Shown piece by piece: positions 9,401 through 18,307 of a stretch of DNA of 64,000 bases (position 1 is the first letter of the stretch; each line of letters begins with the position of its first letter). The stretch comes from Tremella fuciformis (lineage: Eukaryota; Basidiomycota; Tremellomycetes; Tremellales; Tremellaceae). The notes under the pieces are model-generated. The model was not told where the DNA came from and searched no databases. It saw only the letters and a list, made by a program, of their open reading frames with translations. Location: the NCBI GenBank assembly GCA_032768795.1, contig CP136495.1, forward strand, positions 498,501 through 562,500. The letters are read 5' to 3'. The position numbers were made by a program, and so were the translations under genes.

Positions 9401-12400
9401 GGGCGAAGTCCTCTGAGCCTTGGTGATCTACGCTGAGATCTTTTGTTTCGGTTATTGTTGCTTGGAGCCTTGGTTTGTTGGTGACCCCTAGCTGGTGGGA
9501 AGAAATGGTTATTGTCCTTGAAATGGTCCTTATGAAATTTTCGATATGCTGCTGTATTGCAGATGTTTTCCCAGGGCTCCCATGAATTGTGGGCCTCTGA
9601 GTAGTCTTTCCAGCTGACAAGGTAATCATAGCCGTTGTCTGAGCTGATTCTTGAGTCGAGAATCCGATCGATGACATATTCTTCTTGACCATCAACTTCG
9701 ATGCGTGGCGGTGGGTCTTGCGGTTGATCAGGGTGAGCTTTACGCATTGGCTCCAGTAGGTTGACATGAAAGACCGGGTGAATGTTCATTGTTGGTGGTA
9801 GATCCAGTTTGAAAGCCAAAGGTGAAGACGTTGTCCCAATGATTTTGAATGGGCCAAGCATCCGTTGATCGAGTTTCACTGAGGGTCGGAGAGTCTGAAT
9901 GTTCCTTCGATTGAGGAATACTAAATCTCCTATCTTGAATTGAGGAGACTCCTTAACCTTTCGGTTGAAGAATTTGGTATAATGTTCCTGCGCTACTTTG
10001 ATGTTGGTAGCAAGAGTCCGGTGTAAGGACTGTAGGGCCTGGAGGTGTGATTCTGCTGCAGGGACCGAGATTACCGCAGTGGAAGGTGTTGAAGGGTCGT
10101 TTGGGTGGAATCCATAGTTTGCTTGGAAAGGCGATAGCTGTGTTGACGCATGTACAGAATTGTTGTAACTGAATTCTGCTAGGTCCAGAAGTGATGACCA
10201 GTTGGCTTGATCATAGTCGCAGAAGGTCCTGAGGTAATGTTCCAAGACTTGGTTGACCCTTTCTGTTTGTCCGTCCGATTGCGGATGAAATGCGGTGGAG
10301 AAATTTGGTGTGATGCCCAAACCTTTCACAAAAGCTCTCCAGAACTGAGAGTTGAAGATGGGTCCACGGTCTGAAACAATGTCTTGAGGGATACCGTGTA
10401 GTCGCCATATGTTTTGTCTGAACATGACTGCAAGTTGTGGTGCATCAAAGCCTTCTTCCTTGAATGGTATGAAGTGGGCTTGTTTGGTGAAGCGATCCAC
10501 AAAGACCATGATACAGTCATAGTTGCCTGATTTTGGTAGCTTAACAATGGCATCCATAGAAATAGATTGCCAAGGTTGGGAAGGTATCGGTAGTGGCTGA
10601 AGTGGTCCATAGGGTTTGTGTCGAGGACTTTTGTTGCGTGCACATGTGTGACATCCATCCACATAGGTGTTTGTGAATTGTCGCATGCCCGGCCAGTAGT
10701 AATTGCGCGAAAGAAGTTGGTATGTCTTGAATTGACCATAGTGTCCAGAAGTTGGAGCATTATGTGTCTGCTGAAGCAGATCCGTTTTGACTTGATGGTT
10801 GTCTGGAACAACAACTCGTCCTCTGTGAAGTATGATGTTGTCTTTAAGACTGAGGTCCTTGAGTTTCTCCTGAAGTGGAAGTGGTACTTGAAGATTTGTG
10901 TTACGCAAGAATGGTAACAGTTCCTTGAGAGTAGGGTCATGAACCTGAAGTTTGTTGATCCTTTCAACAACGTCGGAGTTTACTGGTGTTTCCCCGGCTG
11001 GTGCGGTACTGAGTGCGCCAATGACAAATTGTCCTGGCTTGAGGAGTGTGTGCGGAGGTGCTTCTGCAGCTCTACTCCCCCCCTGAAGATCTGACCTCCT
11101 GGTCAGGGCATCTGGTTTGCCCATCTTCTCTCCAGGTCGGTAGTGGATTTTGAAATCAAAATTCGCCAAAAGTTCAGCCCAACGAGCTTGTCGTCTGTTG
11201 AGCACTTTCGAGGTTGTGAAGTATTCGAGGTTCTTGTGATCCGTGAAGACTGTAATCTCCTTTGATCCTTCAAGGTAAGGCCGCCAATGTTTGAATGCTT
11301 CCACAATAGCAAGCATTTCCTTATCATATATCTCGTAATTGAGTTCGGCTGGTTGTAGTTTTCGAGAATAGTACGCTACTGGATGTAGCCTTTTGTCATC
11401 TGAATGTGACAGGACGCCTGCAATAGCAAAGTCCGAAGCGTCTGTTTCCACAACTAAAGGTTTGCCCGGTTGGTAATGTTGAAGTACCGGTGCCGTAGTG
11501 AATGATTTCTTGAGAGCGTCAAAAGCGCTTTGTTGAGTTTCACCCCACTCAAATTTGACTTCCTTCCGTAGAAGCTGAGTGAGTGGTGCGGTGACCTTGG
11601 AGTATGCCTTGATGAATCGACGATAGAAGTTGGCAAAGCCTAGAAAGACTTGAACATCATGAACTGTCTTGGGTGCTGGCCAGGAAGTGACCGCCTCAAC
11701 TTTCTGAGGGTCCATTCTGACTCCCTTGTCTGAGACAAGATAGCCCAGGAAATCAACCTCATGTTGAAAGAAGCTGCACTTCTCAGCTTTGGCCCATAGA
11801 TGGTGTCCTTGTAGTCGATCAAGTACTTGTTTGACATGGCCAACATGTTCGTCCCTTGATTTGCTGAAAATAAGGATGTCGTCCAAGTACACAATGACGA
11901 AGACATCCAAAAAGTCTCTGAGAACATCGTTGATGAGGTTCTGGAATGATGCTGGCGCATTGGTAAGCCCAAAAGGCATTACCAGATACTCGTAAAGTCC
12001 ATACCGGGTGCGGAATGCAGTCTTCCACTCATCACCCTTGGCAATGCGGACTAGGTTGTATGCGGTGCGCAGATCAATTTTTGAGAACCATGATGCCTCT
12101 TTGAGTCTGTCGAGAGATTCCTGAATAAGTGGTAACGGATAGCGATTTTTCCGAGTAATACTGTTTAGTTGTCGGTAATCGACACACAGTCTGAGGGTGC
12201 CGTCGGATTTCTTGACAAAGAGAATTGGTGAACCGGCGGGGCTAGAACTAGGTCGTATGAACCCTTTCCTGAGGTTCTCCTTGAGGTAGTCGTCCAAGGC
12301 CTTGAGCTCTACTTCAGAGAGGCTATAGATTGGGCCAAATTTGGGTTGGGCGTCTCCTTCCAACGTGATGGCATGATCATAGGGCCCGTGCTCTGGGAGC

Positions 12401-13392
12401 TTATCGGAGTTGGACTTTCTGAATACTTCCAAATGAGAATGGAAGTCTGCGGGAATGATATCCTTGAGTTCCTTGATATCCAGGTCGGCGATATCTTCAT
12501 TGTCCTCTGCTGGTGGTGGATCAATGAGACCTGAAACTTGAGCCGAGCTGGTGATCCCATAAATAGCTGCCTTCTTGAGGGCAGTCCTGAAAGCTGCTGC
12601 ACTGACAAGAGCAATCTTGACAGGAGCTGAGATGGTTGAGGCTGATTCCTCATTGTTCCTTGAATTACCGAGTGTGTCGGTCCTTGATGTTGGCGTACCC
12701 GCAGCATTCTTGCTGGGCAGGTTACCTGAGCTCATTTTCCTTGAATGTCGAGGTGTCCTTGAAGCAGATTCCACTCTTGTAGGCTTGTCAGGCCTGCACT
12801 GTTCCAGACAGTACTGAGAGCAGAAATTGATGGTGTGACGGGACCAATCAATGCTTGGGTTGTGTCGAGAAAGCCATGGGAGGCCCAAGATCACTGGATA
12901 GGTACCAAGTGATGTGATTTCCAGGGAGATTGTCTCCTCATGGTCCGGAAGGCTGATGCCAATAGGTGCGGTATGATGAGTGATGGCGCCAGAAGAGATA
13001 GGTCGCCCATCAATCACTGAAACTTCGAGAGGGGTGTCCTTGAGCTGCCTTGGAATGGCAGTAGAGTCGAGAAATTTGGTGTTGACAAAGCTGGCGGTAG
13101 CACCAGAGTCAATCATTGCCATTGTGTTGTAAATTGTGTCCCCATGGGTCAACGTAATAGGGAGACACAAGTGATTTCCAGAAGTTGTCGATGTTGTTGA
13201 TGGTAGTAGCGATGCTGCCGTAAGCCGTAGTTGATTTGAGTGTGCCAAGTTGTTGTGCCCCACTGAGAGCCCCAGAGTTGGGGGCACGCTTAGGCCTGGG
13301 GCTTGGAATTTTTTGAGTCCTTGACTGCTGTCGCAGTAGTCATAGCGTGGGCTGTGATCCTCTGCTGACGGCGTTTCTGAGCAATGGTGCAC
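9397..13392 (-). CDS. gypsy-1 pol (protease, RT, RNase H, integrase, chromodomain)
   Basis: Open frame of 1331 residues. It is probably expressed only as a Gag-Pol fusion after the -1 shift at 13308-13314, so the first in-frame methionine is not necessarily a real start. Protease has MIDSGATASF (Asp near residue 95). RT has FSKIDLRTAY, MPFGLTNAPASF and VYLDDILIFSKS. RNase H has VVETDASDFA and FTDHKNLEYF. Integrase has an HHCC zinc site (H...H in HNAPTSGHYG, CHTCARNK) and a DDE core (SMDAIVKLP, IVSDRGPIF, FHPQSDGQTE). A C-terminal chromodomain (YVIDRILDSR, YLVSWKDY, NSWEPWENI) marks it as a chromovirus. The stop lies 13 bp from the 3' LTR. Confidence 0.97.
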   Translation of the reverse strand: MHHCSETPSAEDHSPRYDYCDSSQGLKKFQAPGLSVPPTLGLSVGHNNLAHSNQLRLTAASLLPSTTSTTSGNHLCLPITLTHGDTIYNTMAMIDSGATASFVNTKFLDSTAIPRQLKDTPLEVSVIDGRPISSGAITHHTAPIGISLPDHEETISLEITSLGTYPVILGLPWLSRHNPSIDWSRHTINFCSQYCLEQCRPDKPTRVESASRTPRHSRKMSSGNLPSKNAAGTPTSRTDTLGNSRNNEESASTISAPVKIALVSAAAFRTALKKAAIYGITSSAQVSGLIDPPPAEDNEDIADLDIKELKDIIPADFHSHLEVFRKSNSDKLPEHGPYDHAITLEGDAQPKFGPIYSLSEVELKALDDYLKENLRKGFIRPSSSPAGSPILFVKKSDGTLRLCVDYRQLNSITRKNRYPLPLIQESLDRLKEASWFSKIDLRTAYNLVRIAKGDEWKTAFRTRYGLYEYLVMPFGLTNAPASFQNLINDVLRDFLDVFVIVYLDDILIFSKSRDEHVGHVKQVLDRLQGHHLWAKAEKCSFFQHEVDFLGYLVSDKGVRMDPQKVEAVTSWPAPKTVHDVQVFLGFANFYRRFIKAYSKVTAPLTQLLRKEVKFEWGETQQSAFDALKKSFTTAPVLQHYQPGKPLVVETDASDFAIAGVLSHSDDKRLHPVAYYSRKLQPAELNYEIYDKEMLAIVEAFKHWRPYLEGSKEITVFTDHKNLEYFTTSKVLNRRQARWAELLANFDFKIHYRPGEKMGKPDALTRRSDLQGGSRAAEAPPHTLLKPGQFVIGALSTAPAGETPVNSDVVERINKLQVHDPTLKELLPFLRNTNLQVPLPLQEKLKDLSLKDNIILHRGRVVVPDNHQVKTDLLQQTHNAPTSGHYGQFKTYQLLSRNYYWPGMRQFTNTYVDGCHTCARNKSPRHKPYGPLQPLPIPSQPWQSISMDAIVKLPKSGNYDCIMVFVDRFTKQAHFIPFKEEGFDAPQLAVMFRQNIWRLHGIPQDIVSDRGPIFNSQFWRAFVKGLGITPNFSTAFHPQSDGQTERVNQVLEHYLRTFCDYDQANWSSLLDLAEFSYNNSVHASTQLSPFQANYGFHPNDPSTPSTAVISVPAAESHLQALQSLHRTLATNIKVAQEHYTKFFNRKVKESPQFKIGDLVFLNRRNIQTLRPSVKLDQRMLGPFKIIGTTSSPLAFKLDLPPTMNIHPVFHVNLLEPMRKAHPDQPQDPPPRIEVDGQEEYVIDRILDSRISSDNGYDYLVSWKDYSEAHNSWEPWENICNTAAYRKFHKDHFKDNNHFFPPARGHQQTKAPSNNNRNKRSQRRSPRLRGLRP

Positions 13393-14306
13393 TCATAGGC
13401 CTTGTGACCAGGTTGGCCACAGTAGTTGCAAAGATTGTTCTTCATGCGGTAGTCTCTCTCAGCAGGAGTGAGAGGCTTGTACTGCTGCCGCATGTGGGTG
13501 GCATCAATTTCCATGGGTGTATGGGTGACTGTGGTTGAAGTCCCTGGAACAAAGTTGTTGAACCTAGGGACTAGGGTGTTCCGTGCGGTAGTCACCGAGG
13601 TGGTCTGCACATTGCGCTGGGGGACTTGAATACGAGGATTGTTGTGTGTTCGACGCCTTTGGTAGAGCAAGTCATCATACTCAATGGCAGAAGTGACAAG
13701 CTTGTCATAGGTGCTGAACTTGCCAGGGGCAAGAAGCCTGTCCTTGACATCGTCCTTCAAGCCATCGAAGAAGTTCTGCTTCTTTGTCTCATCGTTCCAG
13801 TTGACATAGGCAACATGGCGCTGGAACTCAGTAGCAAAAGCGCTTGCTGATCCAGTCTGCCGGAGACCCTTGAGGTGAAAACGGGAAGTCTCTGCCAAGT
13901 TGGAATCACCAAAGAACTTCTTGAATTCAATCTGGAAGTCGTCCCAATTCTGAAGCCAGATTGGCTGCTCTGCCTCTGGATCAAGGTAAGGTAAGACCCA
14001 TCGGTAGGCCTCTTCCTTGAGCAGATTGGTGGCAAAAGCAATGCGCGTGATGTCGGTTGAATAGGTTGAAGGCTGAACCGCAAAGACCGTGTTGCACTTG
14101 GCTAGGAACTCAAGTGTCTGCTCCTTGCGCCCAGTGAAGGGTGCAGGGTGAGAGATCTTGGGCTCCTTGTAGTGCTCGGGTCTAGTGGTGCTGAGAGCCT
14201 GAAGAGCATTGATCTGAGCTTGAAGCTGCAGGATCATATCATGCTGCTGCTGGAAGGCTGCCTCAGCGGTGAACTGAGAACCATTGTTGGAATTGTCTGA
14301 AGACAT
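13290..14306 (-). CDS. gypsy-1 gag
   Basis: 338 residues from an ATG at 14306. The capsid-like middle (FTGRKEQTLEFLAKCNTVF, KFFGDSNLAE, LKGLRQTGS) is typical of Ty3/gypsy Gag. One CCHC zinc knuckle CNYCGQPGHKAYEC lies near residue 293. It overlaps pol by 103 bp, with pol in the -1 frame. The N-terminus is rich in Ser/Asn/Gln and has a short coiled-coil-like stretch (QQQHDMILQLQAQINALQ). Confidence 0.96.
   Translation of the reverse strand: MSSDNSNNGSQFTAEAAFQQQHDMILQLQAQINALQALSTTRPEHYKEPKISHPAPFTGRKEQTLEFLAKCNTVFAVQPSTYSTDITRIAFATNLLKEEAYRWVLPYLDPEAEQPIWLQNWDDFQIEFKKFFGDSNLAETSRFHLKGLRQTGSASAFATEFQRHVAYVNWNDETKKQNFFDGLKDDVKDRLLAPGKFSTYDKLVTSAIEYDDLLYQRRRTHNNPRIQVPQRNVQTTSVTTARNTLVPRFNNFVPGTSTTVTHTPMEIDATHMRQQYKPLTPAERDYRMKNNLCNYCGQPGHKAYECTIAQKRRQQRITAHAMTTATAVKDSKNSKPQA
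13308..13314 (-). other. gypsy-1 gag-pol -1 frameshift heptamer
   Basis: On the minus strand the gag codons TCA AAA AAT contain A AAA AAT, a canonical X XXY YYZ slippery heptamer in the correct phase. It lies within the gag/pol overlap and 15 nt before the gag stop codon TAA. Slipping back one base continues as TTC CAA GCC in pol. Any stimulatory structure downstream was not evaluated. Confidence 0.75.
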
Positions 14307-14403
14307 TGTGGGTATACCTGTTAGTCAGCGAAATACAAATATGGTAGAAAGGGTGGTAGGTTCTGGACAGAGGGCACAAGATGATAATAGAAGGAACGAT
14401 ACT

Positions 14404-14490
14404 ATGGGTGGCAAAGTATTGCCTTTTGCTTGAAGTGTCTTGACCTTGGGTGGCAAAAGTTGGGTGGCAAAAAGTGGGTGGCAAATGATG
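14404..14490 (-). repeat. gypsy-1 leader repeats
   Basis: Four copies of GGGTGGCAAA on the plus strand (starting about 14405, 14448, 14462, 14475) lie in the untranslated leader between the 5' LTR and gag. The same motif recurs near 6728 and inverted near 6360, in the non-coding repeat region. Their function is unknown; they could be a packaging or protein-binding site. Confidence 0.6.
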
Positions 14491-14530
14491 GTGTCAAGAG
14501 TGTCGAGGATGGCGAGCAAGGACTAAAGGG

Positions 14531-14541
14531 TAGCGATGGAT
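14531..14541 (-). other. gypsy-1 self-priming (primer-binding) site
   Basis: On the element's sense strand ATCCATCGCTA starts 2 nt after the 5' LTR end. It is exactly complementary to TAGCGATGGAT in the 5' LTR (14727-14737). That LTR segment lies about 38 nt downstream of a TATA box (sense GATATAAAC, plus-strand 14770-14778), so it could be the 5' end of the transcript. This is the layout of Tf1-type self-priming. Confidence 0.65.
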
Positions 14542-14543
14542 AC

Positions 14544-15379
14544 TGTCACGCTGTCACGAGGGGGTTCCACACCTGAAGAGCGGTGTGGCAAGAATGTACG
14601 CGAAGGTACAACGAGGTTGCCCGGGGGCTTAGTCTCTGGCTCGCAAAGCCTAGAAGTCTGCCTTAGGACGAGAGTGTTGGGCGAAACCAACTGTGTGACT
14701 TAACTGTAGAAGAAAGTACAGTAGAGATCCATCGCTAGAGAAGAAGGGGGTCAGAGGCAAAACCTCTGGGTTTATATCCCCTTCACATGACTACAGGAGG
14801 GACTAAATAAAGAGTATCGCTTATCAAGCAAGTGGAGGTACAAGAGCGTGTATCCCGTATATACTTGGTTTGGTACCTTCGTATATCTGAGTACCTTCGT
14901 ATATCTGAGATGGCTTGAAGCCTAACTCTGATGTACCTAGATCACGGGAACACGAGAACGCGAGAATACGAGAACACGAGAAACTAGAATAAGTGAAGTG
15001 TGCGCTATCAAACCTAAGTGGTTGACCTGAATGACAGGTCTAGGAAGAGTTGTCGATCATGTCGACTGCCAAGTGGTACATTGTCGACCCTGTCGATTGA
15101 GTGGGAACGCTTTGTCGACTCTGTCGATTGAGTGGGGACACTTTGTCGATCATGTCGACCCATTGTCGATTGTGTCGGTTGGCCAGAGAATATTTGTCGA
15201 TCTTGTCGATCGACCAGAAATCCAAGTTACAGATGGGAGCGCACAGAACCGCACAGAGGAGCGCACAGGACCGCACAGCGGACCGCACATGACCGCACTT
15301 GGAGCGCACAAGAGCGCACACGGAGCGCACGGAGCGCACAGGTTGTTTTGGCTGGTTGCTGGCTTGGCTGGTCATGACA
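14544..15379 (-). repeat. gypsy-1 5' LTR (right in window)
   Basis: 836 bp, with no difference from 8549-9384 seen on reading through. It carries the element's promoter on the minus strand: a TATA-like box near 14770-14778, then the self-primer segment at 14727-14737. U3 contains the TGTCGA and GCACA arrays. Confidence 0.95.
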
Positions 15380-15528
15380 ACACCTGTCCAGTGCATGGCT
15401 GACAAGTGTCATGCATGATGCATGCCTGTGCATCCTTAAGCTATGCTGAGTGTCCAAAGGTGCATAGTCAAGTGTCTGTCATCTTCCTTCATAGCGATGC
15501 CCATGAAGAAGACAAGTGTTACAGATAA

Positions 15529-15840
15529 TTAGGAGGATAATGCGATCCATGTGATGGGGATTGACAGGCCATGACAACTGGCCATCAAGCTAGGCCGTGC
15601 GGTAAACGACCCCCATGAGACTTGAACACGATCATTGATACCTCCAACGATGAGCGTGATAGCGTCAGGCAAGTCATTGGGAACTGTGCCAATGGCATAT
15701 GCTTCCTTCTTGCTACCCCAGAGCGTCTTGCTCTTGTATTCATCTTGGAAGCGTTTGCTGAGCTCGATGGACCTATTCAGTGCTGATAGGCTGTGCGCAA
15801 ACCTGAAAGAACCGTTGAGAGCCCCGATTCTGCGCGGCAT
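15529..15840 (-). CDS. hypothetical protein (doubtful)
   Basis: A 103-codon open frame on the minus strand beginning MPRRIGALNGSF. It contains LSKRFQDEYKSKTLWGSKK and ends WIALSS. No family recognised. Immediately upstream on the same strand (about 15900-16040) is another short open stretch with cysteines (HEHPC...SCAKCILAMTMQE), so the two could be exons or remnants of one gene. The region lies between two transposons and may be a decayed gene. Confidence 0.25.
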   Translation of the reverse strand: MPRRIGALNGSFRFAHSLSALNRSIELSKRFQDEYKSKTLWGSKKEAYAIGTVPNDLPDAITLIVGGINDRVQVSWGSFTARPSLMASCHGLSIPITWIALSS

Positions 15841-16511
15841 GACCAGCGTGACGGCCCCATCGGTCGATCCGCGCGGACGGGTAGGACGCGTCAGCGAGAG
15901 TTGACGATGTCAAGCTTGACTGGAGTCTCCTCAGCCTTGTTGGGCTCCTCCGCAATATGGCGCTCCTGCATGGTCATTGCAAGTATGCACTTGGCGCAGC
16001 TGAGATTGTCGCCCTGTTTCCTTGAGCCACCACTGAAACAAGGATGTTCGTGGCCACGAACTCATCCTCCGGTCAGGTGGTCTCCCCCTTGCGCCCGGTC
16101 GGGTCCCGGGTCAGCGTGATCGCCATTCGGAAACCTAATTATTTTCGGATCTCCGCATCAGCTTGTCACTGGTCCAGACTGCATTGCAGTATTATCTTCA
16201 GTGCGGCGTCAGCGGCGAAGGCGTTAGAGGCGAAACAGGCGTGGAACATATCGGGTCTATGGGGAAGGAGGGGGCGAAGAGTCGCTGTGTGTTCCGATTC
16301 TGGGCGATAAAGCAGCGTCTGATCATCGCTGACCCCGGGGACAACGGGAATCCGCCAGATACAGGCTCGTCTGAGCGGAACAGGCAGCTCAAGGAGACAT
16401 TCAACAGATCGCAAGCATCTTAAGACAACCCGGTGTTCGTGTTCATGTGCCGCGCTAGATCATATGACCGACACTTTAATATCTGGGTATCATAGGCCTG
16501 CATGCTATGCA
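15841..16511. other. no clear gene
   Basis: Apart from the short cysteine-containing open stretch at about 15900-16040 (minus strand), nothing here is supported as coding on either strand. No repeat copy was found elsewhere in the window. Confidence 0.4.
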
Positions 16512-17039
16512 TCAACAATTAGACATGGCGGGACAGTCGGGATCGCTGCCGTCGGGAACGATCTGTCCATTTGACGCATGATATGTGCAGAGATTGGTAT
16601 ATGTGCCGTCGGGCCCATATCTGAAGCAAGTCAGCAGCCTTGTTCCGTTGCGCATGACAAAGTGGCAGCAGAAAAGGGCGAGTCTGTGTGAATTGACTCA
16701 CTCGCAGAAGATTCTCTGGTCAGACCCCTCAGAGTACGACCCTCCATATACCAACGGGTAGTTGTCATATTCTGACGGGCATTGTGGATTGGCACACGAA
16801 GACGAAGTGCCGGACGCGCCGCCCTGACGAGCGCCAAGGACGCGATTGGGCCGGAGTGCCGCCCGTCGTTCGATCTCTGCTCGTGTAGCTTGCTTGAAGA
16901 GTGACCGTGAGGCGATCTCGTCAGAGATAGGGTTCTGCGCGTGGATCGCAGCGGTATCCGATTCTCCGTTGTTGTCAGCATCGCTCGCCTTTACCGCCAG
17001 AAAGGCGAGAACGGTCGTCAGAAAGGTAGTGTAGCGCAT
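16512..17039 (-). CDS. small secreted protein, hypothetical
   Basis: Two exons: 17039-16702 and 16620-16512. The intron 16701-16621 is GTGAGT..TTCAG. The spliced length of 447 nt gives 148 residues. The N-terminus MRYTTFLTTVLAFLAVKASD is a signal peptide. The mature part has a basic stretch (RAEIERRAALRPNR) that could be a processing site. It is followed by cysteines (SSCANPQCPSEYDNYP, RIFCE, NLCTYHASNG, PDCPAMSNC*) likely forming disulfides. The splice joins GA to ATATGG and keeps the frame to a TGA after ...MSNC. No family was recognised; an extracellular or wall-associated role is inferred from the signal peptide alone. It lies between the two gypsy insertions. Confidence 0.7.
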
Positions 17040-17549
17040 CGCCGAGGCGGTCTATGCTATGCCTTTCCAGTCACGAAACTGGGGGAGCCAGGTCAAACGG
17101 TGAAGTCTAAAAGCCAAACGAGCAAGTCAATCGTCGTTGTTTGGCAGGATGATTGTTTGATTGTCTCACATCGTATTGTACGGATCCCGCAAATCTCTTA
17201 CCAGCCTTCCTGTCCCGTTTGGACAGTTGCTGTATTGGGTTCCAATGGGCGCACCTCGTCACCCTTGCGCCCTTTGACCCCAGCCTGCCGGACGCAGCGG
17301 ACAGACCGCCGGTCATGGAGGCCCCCTCCAACAAGGACAGTCCACCAAATATGTATGCAGCATTGCTATGTCTGGCGCCAATGGAGCATCAACTCTTACA
17401 AACCTATCAGAAGGCGTCGCCATGTATGGGAACCTGGAAGCATGATCAATTGTGGAGCTCAGAGCGCCAACAAGAATTAAAGTTAAATAATTATAGTTGC
17501 AAGCGGAAAGATGGATGACAGACAGGCTTCGCCACCAGACAAGATGCTC
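17040..17549. other. intergenic, nothing recognised
   Basis: About 500 bp upstream of the secreted-protein gene and downstream of the interrupted gene's stop codon. It probably contains the promoter of the former and the terminator of the latter. No ORF, repeat or RNA gene was supported. Confidence 0.4.
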
Positions 17550-17775
17550 TTACTCGTACTCGACAGCATTTGCACAAGCACATGCACAAGGCGCGCAGAT
17601 AGAAGCGCCGGCCAAAGCAGCTGCAGCACATGGCAGGCCGATCAAGCCGAGTGCGCCAATGGCTGACCCCGCAAAGCCGCGAGAGCAACCACCGCAAGTG
17701 AAGGAGGGGTGATTGAAGTCCGGGAACATTCTCTCATCCGCGCCTTCTTGCGCCGTTGGGCCCCTCAAGGCCCTT

Positions 17776-18088
17776 TGTCAAGACCGGACGTAGGATAGTC
17801 CGCGTCGAGCTGGGAAGTCGAGGTTGCCTCGCAGGGAGTATGCAATCGAGTAGGGTTACTAGAAGTAGACTGAGAGTACAAGAGATACATTCGACTAGAG
17901 ATCTTCTCTACTCGAATGTCTACTATATGTATTCGAAAACCGTTCAACTATACTAGACAGTCCGAGTGCCGCATTTAGCAGTTCGGCTACTTCACCCGGA
18001 TGAGGCAAGTGGGCGGTTGGCTGAGTCAGGCCGTGTGGCACTTGGCCTTGTCTCATTCCGCCACAGTCTCAGTGCCACAGTCCTGACA
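17776..18088 (-). repeat. gypsy-2 3' LTR
   Basis: TGTCAAGACC...GTCCTGACA, 313 bp. It contains a near-perfect palindrome, attcgactagagat / cttctctactcgaat, around 17888-17918. On the element sense strand a polypurine tract (AAAGAAGAGGGGGGCGAC, 18089-18106) abuts it. Confidence 0.95.
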
Positions 18089-18106
18089 GTCGCCCCCCTC
18101 TTCTTT
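18089..18106 (-). other. gypsy-2 polypurine tract
   Basis: Sense strand AAAGAAGAGGGGGGCGAC ends exactly at the 3' LTR. Its place beyond the antisense gene shows that this gene lies inside the element and is copied with it. Confidence 0.75.
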
Positions 18107-18307
18107 GATGTCGACCCGACATCCTCGGTTGTGGACATCCTTTATTCGACGTTGCGTCCTTTGGCACTGTGTGTTCGGTTCGTTGAGGTAGATGCCACGT
18201 CCGTAAGCCCGAGAGACGCCGTTGTTTACCCCTTCATGCAAGTTGTTGTTCTGGTTGTTGTGTCCGGACTTCGTCTTTCTTGAGTCGTCTTTCGTACTGT
18301 TCTCATC

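Larger units (their letters stand above)
8549..15379 (-). mobile_element. gypsy-1: intact Ty3/gypsy chromovirus
   Basis: Full-length element of 6831 bp on the minus strand with two 836-bp LTRs (8549-9384 and 14544-15379) that look identical. It has a 5-bp target duplication ACACC (8544-8548 and 15380-15384). Gag and pol are intact and joined by a -1 frameshift site, and there is a leader and a polypurine tract. It landed at the right edge of the TRIM array. Identical LTRs, a perfect duplication and open frames mean a recent, possibly active insertion. Confidence 0.97.
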
